In this document: one piece after another, positions 7,987-15,937 of the stretch | Position numbering within the stretch: the first letter of the stretch is position 1 | How the letters are laid out: each line of letters starts with the position of its first letter | Source: Candidatus Rubneribacter avistercoris | GTDB taxonomy: Bacteria; Actinomycetota; Coriobacteriia; Coriobacteriales; Eggerthellaceae | Direction of reading: 5' to 3' | DNA: 64,000 bases | NCBI GenBank assembly: GCA_019115845.1 | Contig: DXCU01000030.1 | Location: 1 to 64,000 of the forward strand | Position numbers and translations under genes: made by a program | The notes under the pieces: model-generated | Seen by the model: the letters and a program-made list of their open reading frames with translations, nothing else | Told to the model about the DNA's origin: nothing | Databases searched by the model: none

Positions 7987-9270
7987 GTGGCAGTTGTGCT
8001 GAGTAAAGCGACAACGGCGGTACGTACCCTGTTCTCAAAAGGGTTTTTCCATATATTTGGTTCGAACGCCATTAATAGGCTCATTGGATTTGTCACCAAC
8101 ATTGCGATAGTCTGGTTTTTAACAAAAGACGAATACGGAGTATTTAGTTACGCCAATAGCATCTACTCGATTTGTGTGCTGTTTACTGGGTTTGGGCTCA
8201 TTTCGGGAATGCTCCAGTTTTGCCTGGAAGAGCGTCCTGAAACCCAGAAGGAGAGCATCCGTTCTTACGCCTTAACGCGTGGCGTGTTCGCTGATGTGGG
8301 TATTGCTGTTGGTGTGATTCTCATCGGGTTTTTTGTGGCACTTCCCATCCAAGAGGCAGGTGCATGTCTTGCGGCATTCGGCCCGCTTGTGATTCTTGAT
8401 TATCTGTTTCAATACCTCTCGTGTGTTCTGAGAATGTCGTTTGAGAATCAGCGATACGCGGCGCTACAAACTGCCAACACGGTGTCTTATTTTATTGCTG
8501 CTTGTGCGGGGGCGTACGTGGGTGGTATCTACGGTACGGTGGCGGGACGTTATATCGCCTACGGAGCAAGCATTGTGCTTGGAATGTTTTTCCTCAAGAA
8601 AACGGGTATAGCTATACCGTTTAAGCTGGCCACAAGTCCTTTTCCAAAACGCGATCTCTGGAAGTATTCGGTATCTACCCAGGTGTCAGCTAGCTTAAAT
8701 ACGCTTACTTTTCTGCTCGATGTACTGCTGGTTGGTTTCTTCATTCAGAATGCTGCTGTTGTCGCAACCTACAAAACAGCGACGATTATCCCCGAGGGCC
8801 TCGTGTTCATTCCCACGAGTGTGATCATGTTTGCTCTACCGTACTTTGTGAAGCACAATAGAGATGGCGTGTGGTTCAGGAAAAAAAGTTCGTTGTTGCT
8901 TGGTGCTGGGCTTGGCGCATATGCCGCTGTTTCTTTGGTGCTGATTATAGGTGCACCTTGGATTGTAGGAGGTTTGTGGGGAGGCGGATACTTGGATGCA
9001 GTTGCGCCGTTTCGTATCCTTTCCCTTTCTTTTTTGTTCAACGCCATGCGAGCAACGTGCACCAATCTTCTGTGTGCTGTTCGTGCAATCAGGGAGAACT
9101 TAGTTATCTCGTGCATCTCGCTCGTGGCAAATGTGTCGTTGTGTGTGCTGCTGATACCGGCTTTCGGCATTGCCGGTGCGGCGCTTGCCCCGCTGTCTGT
9201 CTCGGTTATTGCCGCCGTTGTTGCCTTTGCTTTACTAAGAAAGACTATAAAGAATCTTCCAGGGGTTTAG
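7987..9270 (+). CDS. Wzx-type polysaccharide flippase
   Basis: A 427-residue polytopic membrane protein of the MATE/PST (polysaccharide biosynthesis) superfamily, predicted to flip lipid-linked repeat units across the membrane. The N-terminus has the typical NAINRLIGFVTNIAIVWFLTKDEYGVFSYANS segment (shown here in part: FLTKDEYGVFSYANS). About a dozen hydrophobic segments run to the end, and the last transmembrane pairs carry an AFGIAGAALAPLSVSV pattern common in these proteins. It starts with GTG three bases after the aminotransferase stop and is followed at 9272 by the acyltransferase. Substrate specificity cannot be inferred. Confidence 0.87.
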   Translation: MAVVLSKATTAVRTLFSKGFFHIFGSNAINRLIGFVTNIAIVWFLTKDEYGVFSYANSIYSICVLFTGFGLISGMLQFCLEERPETQKESIRSYALTRGVFADVGIAVGVILIGFFVALPIQEAGACLAAFGPLVILDYLFQYLSCVLRMSFENQRYAALQTANTVSYFIAACAGAYVGGIYGTVAGRYIAYGASIVLGMFFLKKTGIAIPFKLATSPFPKRDLWKYSVSTQVSASLNTLTFLLDVLLVGFFIQNAAVVATYKTATIIPEGLVFIPTSVIMFALPYFVKHNRDGVWFRKKSSLLLGAGLGAYAAVSLVLIIGAPWIVGGLWGGGYLDAVAPFRILSLSFLFNAMRATCTNLLCAVRAIRENLVISCISLVANVSLCVLLIPAFGIAGAALAPLSVSVIAAVVAFALLRKTIKNLPGV

Positions 9271-9271
9271 T

Positions 9272-9976
9272 ATGGATAGAAAGCTCGATGCGGAAAAAGT
9301 CAATACCTCTGCCCTAACGGGACTTTTGGGAAAACTGCGAGGAAGAACCAAACCGTTACACGTGCTCATTGTCAACGGAATGGACCGCGCCGTGGTGTTC
9401 GCGTTGGTGAAAGTGTTTGGGGGACTCGCCTACGACCGCCGCTTTTTGAAAGGAAGGTATTTCGAGCGATTCTGGTCTCCGGGTTGGCGTTGGGCGTTTA
9501 ATGGGATGATGGCGAAAGCGTTTACGGGGCATGGGCGTGGTATACCGTGGCCGATTTCGTCTCAGTGCAACTGTGGGCGAGATGTGGACTTTCATGTTGA
9601 TGATCTCAATAACTTTCAAGGGAGTGTTTATTTTCAGGCGTTTGACGGTGGACGCATTCACCTTGGTCGGGGGGTGTGGATAGCGCGAGGGTGTGCGCTC
9701 ATAACGACAAACCACAAGATAGACAACCCCGATCTTCATGATGAGCCGCAAGATATAGCAATTGGAGATCACTGCTGGCTTGGGGCGAACGTGTTTGTTG
9801 CGCCTGGCGTGATTCTTGGTCCTCATACCGTGGTGGCGGCGAATGCGGCGGTAACCAAAAGCTTTCCTGAGGGTTGGTGCGTTATTGGAGGCGTCCCTGC
9901 AAAAAAGATCAAAGATATAGAGAGGCCTTGTGAGGAAGGGGGCCACAATGAAAAAGATGGCAAAGGTGCCCGATAG
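9272..9976 (+). CDS. Left-handed beta-helix (hexapeptide) O/N-acyltransferase
   Basis: A 234-residue protein with a long N-terminal region (about 115 residues, basic and aromatic, possibly membrane-associated) and a C-terminal hexapeptide-repeat domain. The active-site histidine lies in ITTNHKIDNPDL, and the repeats run through IAIGDHCWLGANVFVAPGVILGPHTVVAANAAVT to the family end motif GGVPAKKIKDI (given in part: GDHCWLGANVFVAPGV). Such enzymes acetylate sugars. It could acetylate the polysaccharide, or act as the WbpD-equivalent on the 3-amino group. It starts one base after the flippase stop, and its 3' end overlaps the SGNH gene by 29 bases. Confidence 0.84.
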   Translation: MDRKLDAEKVNTSALTGLLGKLRGRTKPLHVLIVNGMDRAVVFALVKVFGGLAYDRRFLKGRYFERFWSPGWRWAFNGMMAKAFTGHGRGIPWPISSQCNCGRDVDFHVDDLNNFQGSVYFQAFDGGRIHLGRGVWIARGCALITTNHKIDNPDLHDEPQDIAIGDHCWLGANVFVAPGVILGPHTVVAANAAVTKSFPEGWCVIGGVPAKKIKDIERPCEEGGHNEKDGKGAR

Positions 9977-10722
9977 TGAGTGTCGTCCCGCCCACGGCGC
10001 TACCCAGATAAGCGGAAAGCGGTGTTGGCCACTGCGCCTGTCGGTTGCGCTGAATGTAGTTATGGCGCTGGCTATTGTCGCATTTGGAGCATACAAGGTT
10101 GTGCCAAAGTTCATCGGGGGGGGGGTATGATTACGAGAGCAATCAGTTCTACGACCCGTACGTCAGCGTGTTTGAGGAGGCGGTTGCAAAGCAAAACGTG
10201 GACGTGTGCTTTGCGGGGGACAGTCTTACGGCGCGTGGGTTATGGAGTGAGTTTTTTCCTGATGTAAAGGTGTCCAACCGAGGCATCGGCTCTGATACAT
10301 CGGAAGGGCTTCTCAATAGGCTTGATACAGTTGTAGAGGGTGCTCCCGATGTTGTGTTCATTATGATAGGCATCAACGATGTGGGGCATAAAGTGCCACA
10401 GCAAGAGACGGTTTTCAACGTGGCTGCGATATGCGACGAACTTCACGCCCTGCTTCCCGATACGACTGTGGTGCTTCAAGCTGTCCTTCCCGCCCGCATT
10501 AACGGAACCCTTGCCGAGGATGCGGTACACTCTTTAAATGAGGGCTACTGCCTTGTCGCCGATGAGCGAGCATGGGTGGAGTTCGCTGATTTTCATGATG
10601 CGTTTCTAAACGCGGATAAGCTTAACACCTCTTTGTACTGCGAAGATGGTGTTCATCTTACCGGTGCCGGATACCGTACATGGATAGAGGCTGTTGCGGG
10701 ATATGTGCCCTTAACCGACTGA
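9948..10722 (+). CDS. Membrane-anchored SGNH hydrolase, frameshifted at a poly-G tract (phase OFF)
   Basis: Two frames together make one protein. ATG at 9948 opens a 60-residue piece with one membrane segment (LRLSVALNVVMALAIVAFGA) that stops at 10128-10130. The SGNH hydrolase domain continues in the next frame to 10722, with GDSLTARG (block I), IGINDVGH (block III) and DGVHLTGAGY (block V). The break is a run of ten G at 10116-10125. With nine G the frame reads through as IGGGYDYES and gives a 257-residue anchored hydrolase. The hydrolase frame has no credible start of its own, only a TTG at 10075 inside the anchor. Likely role: removal or addition of acyl groups on the surface polysaccharide. 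A sequencing error in the homopolymer is the main alternative. Confidence 0.75.
10116..10125 (+). repeat. Poly-G homopolymer (10 G) inside the SGNH hydrolase gene
   Basis: Ten consecutive G sit at the junction between the membrane anchor frame and the hydrolase frame. Changing the run to 9 or 12 restores the frame; 10 leaves it closed. Slipped-strand mispairing in such tracts is the classical mechanism of phase variation in surface-structure genes. Confidence 0.8.
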
Positions 10723-11275
10723 AGAGGGCAAAGGTGCCCTTACGGCGGAAAGCTACATGATGTTCACTGTATTAGCGTTGTGTGCGATGGTTCATCCCTA
10801 TCGGTAAAACCATCATTTGAAGATAGTGCGGTTACATATGGTCAAAGGCGGTATAGATATCCGGAGAGCCTTTCGTGATCAGTGGCCGCAGGGCGTTCAT
10901 AGACGCCAACGTCTTCGTTATAAACTGGACCACCGATGTCCTCCTCCCCCCTCGCAGACTGGAAGCTCGTCTTCCCGTTCTGGTCGGACAGGGTGATGGA
11001 AGAGGCGGAGGAGGCAATCCGCCGGGATGCTCGCAGGGGCAAGGCCGAGGGTTTCACGCGTACGAAGAGCGGTTGACCTCCGCCGCAGTGTTTGCGCGCA
11101 CGTCGAGAGGCCGCTCTCTCGCGATATACCGTGATACCGCTGTCATGGACGGCGCCTGCCAATGCATTGCCCGCGATGCTTTTCGCCGGGTGAAGTCCCC
11201 TCTGGCGCAAAGTCGCTCGATGTGGTTTCATAGGCGCGCAGGCCGCAACGGGCGGCCCCGACCTTCGCGAGGACC
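10723..11275. other. Intergenic region between polysaccharide locus and TRIC-like gene
   Basis: Directly after the SGNH stop, AGGGCA-AAGG-TGCCCT (10725-10740) can form a short hairpin without a U-run and may be a weak end of the polysaccharide operon. The base composition changes here from the lower-GC locus to the high-GC chromosome. The rest holds one small open frame (10936-11076, listed separately). I see no tRNA, mobile-element end or clear promoter. Confidence 0.5.
10936..11076 (+). CDS. Possible small protein or gene remnant (46 residues)
   Basis: ATG at 10936 opens 46 codons reading MSSSPLADWKLVFPFWSDRV and continuing with a charged helix (EEAEEAIRRDARRGKAEGF), ending in TGA at 11074-11076. 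The composition looks like a real amphipathic protein and not like noise. However, no convincing ribosome binding site precedes it and I recognise no family. It could be the 5' remnant of a degraded gene at the edge of the polysaccharide locus. Confidence 0.22.
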   Translation: MSSSPLADWKLVFPFWSDRVMEEAEEAIRRDARRGKAEGFTRTKSG

Positions 11276-12067
11276 ATGGACGCTAGCGCTCTCCAGCAGC
11301 TTTTCACGGACTCCCGGGTGCTCACCGTTCCGTGGAGCATCGACTACTTCTCCGTCATCGTCGGCGTGTTGACCGGCGCTCTGTTCGCGTGCGATCGCAA
11401 GCTCGACATCATCGGCACGGTGGTGCTCGGCCTGCTCACCGGCTACGGCGGCGGCGTCATCCGCGACATGCTCCTGCAGGATCGCGGCGTGTACTTCACC
11501 TCGCATCCCGACCTCATCGTCATCTGCATCGTTATCTGCGCGTTCGTGTTCTATTTCCGCGGGCTGTTCCGACACCTCGACGCCACGGTCTTTTTCGCCG
11601 ACGCGCTGTCGGTGGGGCTGTTCGCCCTCGCCGGCGCCAGCAAGGCGTTCGCCTGCGACCAGGGGTTCGTCATATCGGTCATCCTCGGCGGCATCACGGC
11701 GGTGGGCGGCGGCGCGCTGCGCGACATCTGCGTGGGCGAGACGCCGGGCATCTTCAAGCAAAGCAACTTCTATGCGGTGGCGGGCCTGGGCGGCTCGCTT
11801 GCGTTCGTCACCCTGGCCTCCTTCGGCGCGCCGCTTCCCATTGCGGGCGTGGTGTGCGTGTTCGCGGTGGTGTCTTTGCGCTATTGGAGCGTCTACTACG
11901 ATTGGAAGACGCGCAGCGAGGCCGACCTCACGCCCCACGTGGCGCGCGGGGTGGGCAAGGTCTGGCGCGTGGCGTCCGGCGTGTTTCTGCACGGCGGCCG
12001 AACCGGGCGGGCGAAGAGCACGCGCTCGCATCGCGGCCGCTGGCTTGGGCGGCACCGGGACGAGTAG
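11276..12067 (+). CDS. UPF0126 / TRIC-like membrane protein (YicG family)
   Basis: A 263-residue inner-membrane protein with about seven transmembrane segments. It shows the internal duplication typical of the UPF0126 (glycine transporter, TRIC-related) family: each repeat carries a GGG-x-x-RD motif, GYGGGVIRDMLL in the first half and AVGGGALRDICV in the second. Bacterial TRIC proteins are cation channels, while the related UPF0126 proteins have been linked to amino-acid or ion transport; the substrate here is unknown. A basic tail (about residues 235-263) follows the last membrane segment. The start at 11276 is the first ATG before the hydrophobic region and has GCGAGGACC upstream. Confidence 0.8.
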   Translation: MDASALQQLFTDSRVLTVPWSIDYFSVIVGVLTGALFACDRKLDIIGTVVLGLLTGYGGGVIRDMLLQDRGVYFTSHPDLIVICIVICAFVFYFRGLFRHLDATVFFADALSVGLFALAGASKAFACDQGFVISVILGGITAVGGGALRDICVGETPGIFKQSNFYAVAGLGGSLAFVTLASFGAPLPIAGVVCVFAVVSLRYWSVYYDWKTRSEADLTPHVARGVGKVWRVASGVFLHGGRTGRAKSTRSHRGRWLGRHRDE

Positions 12068-12306
12068 CTGCCCAACGCGCGAACGCGCAGGCAGCGCGGC
12101 CTCGTCTCGCTCGAACGCGGATTCGCGCCGCGAACCATGTTGCCGCCATTCGAATTCCCTCGCGAAAGGCAAGGGGTGTTTGCGCTTTTCCCGGGGAAGC
12201 GTTGCGGGGCGGACCGGGGCGCGCGGGGCGTGGTACACTTGCGAGCGGTTGAAACTCCCGAGCCGGCGCACGTGGCTGCTCCGGCTCTTCCCGAAAGGCG
12301 CATCAC

Positions 12307-13053
12307 ATGGCTGACTTCATAGAGGGCAAGCGTCCCGTCATCGAGGCACTGCGCACCGGCGTGCCCATATCGAACGTGTTCATGGCCGACAACGTGCAGA
12401 AAGACCCTCTGATCAACGACGTTTTGCGCAAGGCGAAGCGCGCAGGCGTGCGGGTGGAGATGGTGCCGCGCCGCGTGCTGGACGAGCGCTCGGCCCGCGG
12501 AAGCCACCAGGGCGTCATAGCCAAGGCCGCGCCGTTTCCCTACGTGGGAGCCGGCGACATCATCGATGCGTCCCTTCGCTACGCCGAGGAGCATGACGGG
12601 CGCGCCCTCGTGGTGGTGCTCGACCATCTGACCGATGCGGGAAACCTGGGCGCCATTTCGCGCAGCGCCGAAGCGGTGGGGGCGTGCGGCCTGGTCATTC
12701 CCAACAAGCGCAGCGCCCGCGTGGAGGCGTCCACCTACAAAAGCTCGGCGGGCGCCATCGCGCACCTGCCCGTGGCTCAGGTGTCCAACCTGGTGCAGAC
12801 CATCGAGCGCTTCAAGAAGGAGGGCTTCTGGGTGGCGGCGGCCACCGAGCACGCCGATCAGGAGGTTTGGGACGTGAACCTCAAGGGCAAGATCGCGCTC
12901 GTGGTGGGAAACGAAGGCGAGGGCGTCTCCCGCCTGGTGCTCGAGCACTGCGACCTGTTCATGCGGCTGCCGATGGAGGGCAAGGTGGAATCCCTCAATG
13001 TGGCGCAGGCCTCCACGGCCTGCATGTACGAGTGGCTCCGTCAGAACCGCTAG
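12307..13053 (+). CDS. rlmB: 23S rRNA (guanosine-2'-O)-methyltransferase RlmB (TrmH/SpoU family)
   Basis: A 248-residue SPOUT methyltransferase that uses S-adenosylmethionine to methylate a ribose 2'-OH of 23S rRNA (G2251 in E. coli). The N-terminal RNA-binding domain (FIEGKRPVIEALRTGVPI) comes first. The catalytic domain has the three SpoU motifs: LDHLTDAGNLGAISRSAEA, VVGNEGEGVSRL and MEGKVESLNVAQASTACMYEW (given in part: VESLNVAQAS), with the knot-forming asparagine and arginine in place. GAAAGGCGC precedes the ATG. The NYN-domain gene follows 31 bases downstream, and the pairing of rlmB with a YacP-like gene is common in Gram-positive genomes. Confidence 0.9.
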   Translation: MADFIEGKRPVIEALRTGVPISNVFMADNVQKDPLINDVLRKAKRAGVRVEMVPRRVLDERSARGSHQGVIAKAAPFPYVGAGDIIDASLRYAEEHDGRALVVVLDHLTDAGNLGAISRSAEAVGACGLVIPNKRSARVEASTYKSSAGAIAHLPVAQVSNLVQTIERFKKEGFWVAAATEHADQEVWDVNLKGKIALVVGNEGEGVSRLVLEHCDLFMRLPMEGKVESLNVAQASTACMYEWLRQNR

Positions 13054-13084
13054 GCTGCGGGCAGAAGAGGGCGAAGGGCCAGCT

Positions 13085-13630
13085 GTGGGCCGTCAGCGCA
13101 AGAAGCTCCTCATCGTGGACGGATACAACGTCCTGCGCTCGGGCATCCGCTACCGCCGCATAGAGGACCCCGACTACACCGACGACGCCTTCAACGTCGC
13201 GCGCGAGCGCCTTATCAACGACGTGGTGAACTACGCCGGCAACGATTGGCGGGCCATCATCGTGTTCGACGGCGGCCGCAACGCGTTTTCCACGGGGGAG
13301 ACGGAAACCGTGGGCGGCGTGCGCATCATGTTCAGCCCGGCGGGCCAATCCGCCGACAAGGTCATCGAGAAGCTGGCCCACGACGCGCGCGAGCGGCAAG
13401 TGGAAACGCTTGTGGTCACCAGCGACGCCACCATCCAAGACACCGTGTTCGGCAACGGCTGCGACCGCATGAGCGCCGACGGTTTCAGCCGCGAGGTGGG
13501 CATGTACTACGAGGATGCCCGCTTGGACGAGGCGCCGAAGACGGCGCGGAAGAACACCCTCGCCGAGCGGGTGAGCCCCGAGGTGCTGGCCAAGCTAAAG
13601 GCCCTCCGCGACGGTGAGCGCCCCCGCTAG
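13085..13630 (+). CDS. YacP-like NYN-domain (PIN-fold) RNA-binding/ribonuclease protein
   Basis: A 181-residue protein of the YacP/Rae1 NYN family, PIN-like nucleases that act on RNA, in Bacillus at the ribosome. Conserved acidic positions appear in LLIVDGYNVLRSG, FDGGRN and VVTSDATIQDTVFG. The middle has the family pattern RIMFSPAGQSADKVIEKLA. GTG at 13085 is taken as the start because it directly precedes the first domain strand (GRQRKKLLIVDGYNV) and follows purine-rich GAAGAGGG. Any longer start would overlap rlmB. It lies 31 bases after rlmB and is probably co-transcribed with it. Confidence 0.85.
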   Translation: MGRQRKKLLIVDGYNVLRSGIRYRRIEDPDYTDDAFNVARERLINDVVNYAGNDWRAIIVFDGGRNAFSTGETETVGGVRIMFSPAGQSADKVIEKLAHDARERQVETLVVTSDATIQDTVFGNGCDRMSADGFSREVGMYYEDARLDEAPKTARKNTLAERVSPEVLAKLKALRDGERPR

Positions 13631-13752
13631 CGATCCGGCGCCCGTTCGACGGCGGGTTGGCGTGGGGTCCTTCTGCGGCTTTTGTGAATCCCCGACAGAG
13701 GGGGCGGATGTGTCGGGATACGGGCAGTCGAGCTTGTCCGTGTCGGTTGTTT

Positions 13753-13788
13753 CCCTACACCGTGTTGATTATCATGCAGAGTGTAGGG
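13753..13788. promoter_or_regulatory. Inverted repeat upstream of the MMPL exporter operon
   Basis: CCCTACAC (13753-13760) and GTGTAGGG (13781-13788) are perfect inverted 8-mers 20 bases apart, about 30 bases before the MMPL start codon. The spacer contains an AT-rich stretch usable as a -10 element. This is a plausible operator, perhaps for the TetR-family protein encoded beyond the operon at 17836-18390. The link is inference. Confidence 0.45.
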
Positions 13789-13819
13789 TACCTGCGACAC
13801 GGAACGGGGGAGCGCTCCC

Positions 13820-15937
13820 ATGGAACGTCCGAGCCTCATCGACCGCGCCATAGAGGGCGTCATCGCGCACCGCAAAGCGGTCGTGGCGGCCTTTGGCGCC
13901 CTTGCCGTCGTGTGCGCGGCGCTCATCCCGTTCGTCGGCGTGAACTACAACATGGTGGACTACCTGCCCGACGAGGCTCAGTCCACCACCGCCGTGGACA
14001 TCATGGGCGAAGAGTTCTCCCAGGCCGTTCCCAATGCCAACGTGCTCGTGCGCGACATGTCGGTGGCTCAGGCGCTCGCCTTCAAGGACAGGGTGGCCGC
14101 CATCGACGGCGTGGAGGGCGTCATGTGGCTCGACGACGTGGCGGACGTGACCGTGCCGCTCCAGATGATCGACGAGGCCACGGTGGAGACGTACTATCGC
14201 GACGGCGCGGCGCTTTTCCAGGTCACCGTGGCCGAAGGGGCTGAAGGGCAGGCGGTGGGCGCCCTGCGCGCGCTCGTGGACGAGGCGGGGCCGAACAACG
14301 CGGTGTCGGGCGACGCGTCGGACACGGCGCAGACCACGGCCAGCACGGGCGAAGAGGCCGGCAAGGCCGCGCTCATCTTGGTGCCCATCATCTTGCTTTT
14401 GCTCATCCTGTCCACGCGGTCGTGGATCGAGCCGGTGCTGTTCATCGGCGCCATCGGGGTGTCCATCCTTATCAACATGGGCACGAACATCGTGTTCGGC
14501 CAGGTGTCGTTCATCACGTTTTCCGTGAGCCCCATCCTGCAGCTGGCGGTGTCGCTTGACTACGCCATCTTCCTGCTGCATGCCTTCGCGGACGAGCGCG
14601 CGGTGCAGCCCACGCCCGAGCGCGCCATGGCGCGCGCCATGCGCCTGTCGCTTTCCACCATCGCCGCAAGCGCCGTCACCACGCTCTTCGGGTTCGCCGC
14701 GCTGTCGTTCATGCAGTTCCAGATAGGCGCCGACTTGGGCGTCAACCTGGTCAAGGGCATCGTGTTCAGCTTCGTCACCGTCATGGTGTTCTTGCCGGCG
14801 CTCACCCTTTTGCTGTACAAGCTCATCGACCGGACGGCCCACCGGGCGCTCCTCCCTTCGTTTCGCAACGTGGGCGCGGTGTTGGCGAAGGTGCGCGTGC
14901 CGGCGCTCGTGCTGGTGCTCGCGCTGGTGGTGCCGGCCTTTTTGGGGCAGTCCCACACGGCGTTCTCCTATCAGAACAGCCAGCCCGACCCAGGTTTGCG
15001 CGCCGGGGCCGACACCCTCATGATTCAGGAGGAGTTCGGTCAGCAAAATGCCATGGTGGTGCTGGTTCCGCGCGGCGACGTGGCCGCCGAGGCGGCGCTT
15101 TCGGCCGACCTGGAGAAGATCGACCACGTGACGAGCGTGATCTCCTATGCGAACACGGTGGGCGCCGCCATACCCCAGGGCTTTCTCGACCAGGCCGTCC
15201 TCGATCAGTTCTACTCGCCGAACTGGGCGCGCATCATCGCCTACACCGACACCGACGTGGAAAGCGACGAGGCGTTCGCCACGGTTGAGGCCGTCCAGCA
15301 GGCGGCGGGAAAGCGCTACGAGACGTTCTACACGGCCGGTCAGTCGGCGAACCTCTACGACATGAAGAACATCGTGGCGGTGGACAACGTGGTGGTGTCG
15401 GTGGTGGCCGTGATCGCCATCCTGATCGTGCTCGTGGTGACGTTCCGCTCCGCGGCACTGCCGCTCATTTTGCTTTTGACCATTGAGTCGGGCATCTGGA
15501 TCAATCTGTCCATTCCGTATTTCACGGGAGATGCGGTGAACTTCATTGGCTATTTGGTCATCAACACGGTGCAGTTGGGGGCCACCATCGACTACGCCAT
15601 TCTGCTGACCACGCACTACCTGCGCCATCGCAAGGAGCTGCCGCCGCGACAGGCGGTGTTTCGCGCTTTGGGCGGCACCTTCCCCTCGCTCATGGTGTCG
15701 GCCGGCATTTTGGCCACGGCGGGGTTCGCGTTGGCGTTCTCGTCCACGCTGTCGGCCGTGGCGAGTTTGGGGCTTTTGCTGGCGCGCGGCGCCATTTTGT
15801 CGTTTGCGCTGGTGACATGCTTTTTGCCGGCGCTGCTGGTGTTGCTTGACGGCGCAATCCGCCGCACGACGTGGCGCGCGGACTTCGCGCCGGCGCGCAC
15901 CTCGGACCTTCCTGCGAACGAAGGAGGAGCATCGTGA
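13820..15937 (+). CDS. MMPL/RND-family exporter
   Basis: A 705-residue inner-membrane transporter of the MMPL branch of the RND superfamily. It consists of two similar halves, each with one membrane helix, an extracytoplasmic loop domain and five more helices. Proton-relay acidic residues are in VSLDYAIFLLHAF (first half) and ATIDYAILLTTHYLRHR (second half). The extracytoplasmic loops span about residues 35-180 and 390-500. Homologues move lipids, glycolipids or hydrophobic drugs with proton motive force. The next gene overlaps by four bases (GTGA) and encodes a secreted coiled-coil protein, so the pair probably works together. Substrate unknown. Confidence 0.87.
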   Translation: MERPSLIDRAIEGVIAHRKAVVAAFGALAVVCAALIPFVGVNYNMVDYLPDEAQSTTAVDIMGEEFSQAVPNANVLVRDMSVAQALAFKDRVAAIDGVEGVMWLDDVADVTVPLQMIDEATVETYYRDGAALFQVTVAEGAEGQAVGALRALVDEAGPNNAVSGDASDTAQTTASTGEEAGKAALILVPIILLLLILSTRSWIEPVLFIGAIGVSILINMGTNIVFGQVSFITFSVSPILQLAVSLDYAIFLLHAFADERAVQPTPERAMARAMRLSLSTIAASAVTTLFGFAALSFMQFQIGADLGVNLVKGIVFSFVTVMVFLPALTLLLYKLIDRTAHRALLPSFRNVGAVLAKVRVPALVLVLALVVPAFLGQSHTAFSYQNSQPDPGLRAGADTLMIQEEFGQQNAMVVLVPRGDVAAEAALSADLEKIDHVTSVISYANTVGAAIPQGFLDQAVLDQFYSPNWARIIAYTDTDVESDEAFATVEAVQQAAGKRYETFYTAGQSANLYDMKNIVAVDNVVVSVVAVIAILIVLVVTFRSAALPLILLLTIESGIWINLSIPYFTGDAVNFIGYLVINTVQLGATIDYAILLTTHYLRHRKELPPRQAVFRALGGTFPSLMVSAGILATAGFALAFSSTLSAVASLGLLLARGAILSFALVTCFLPALLVLLDGAIRRTTWRADFAPARTSDLPANEGGAS

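Noticed and set aside
10075-10722. SGNH hydrolase starting at TTG 10075
   Set aside because: The first residues from there are out-of-frame translation of the membrane anchor and have no ribosome binding site; the poly-G frameshift explains the gene better.
10875-11372. A 165-codon frame across the gap and into the TRIC-like gene
   Set aside because: It overlaps the start of the TRIC-like gene by about 100 bases, has no ribosome binding site and a low-complexity Arg/Gly/Ser composition.
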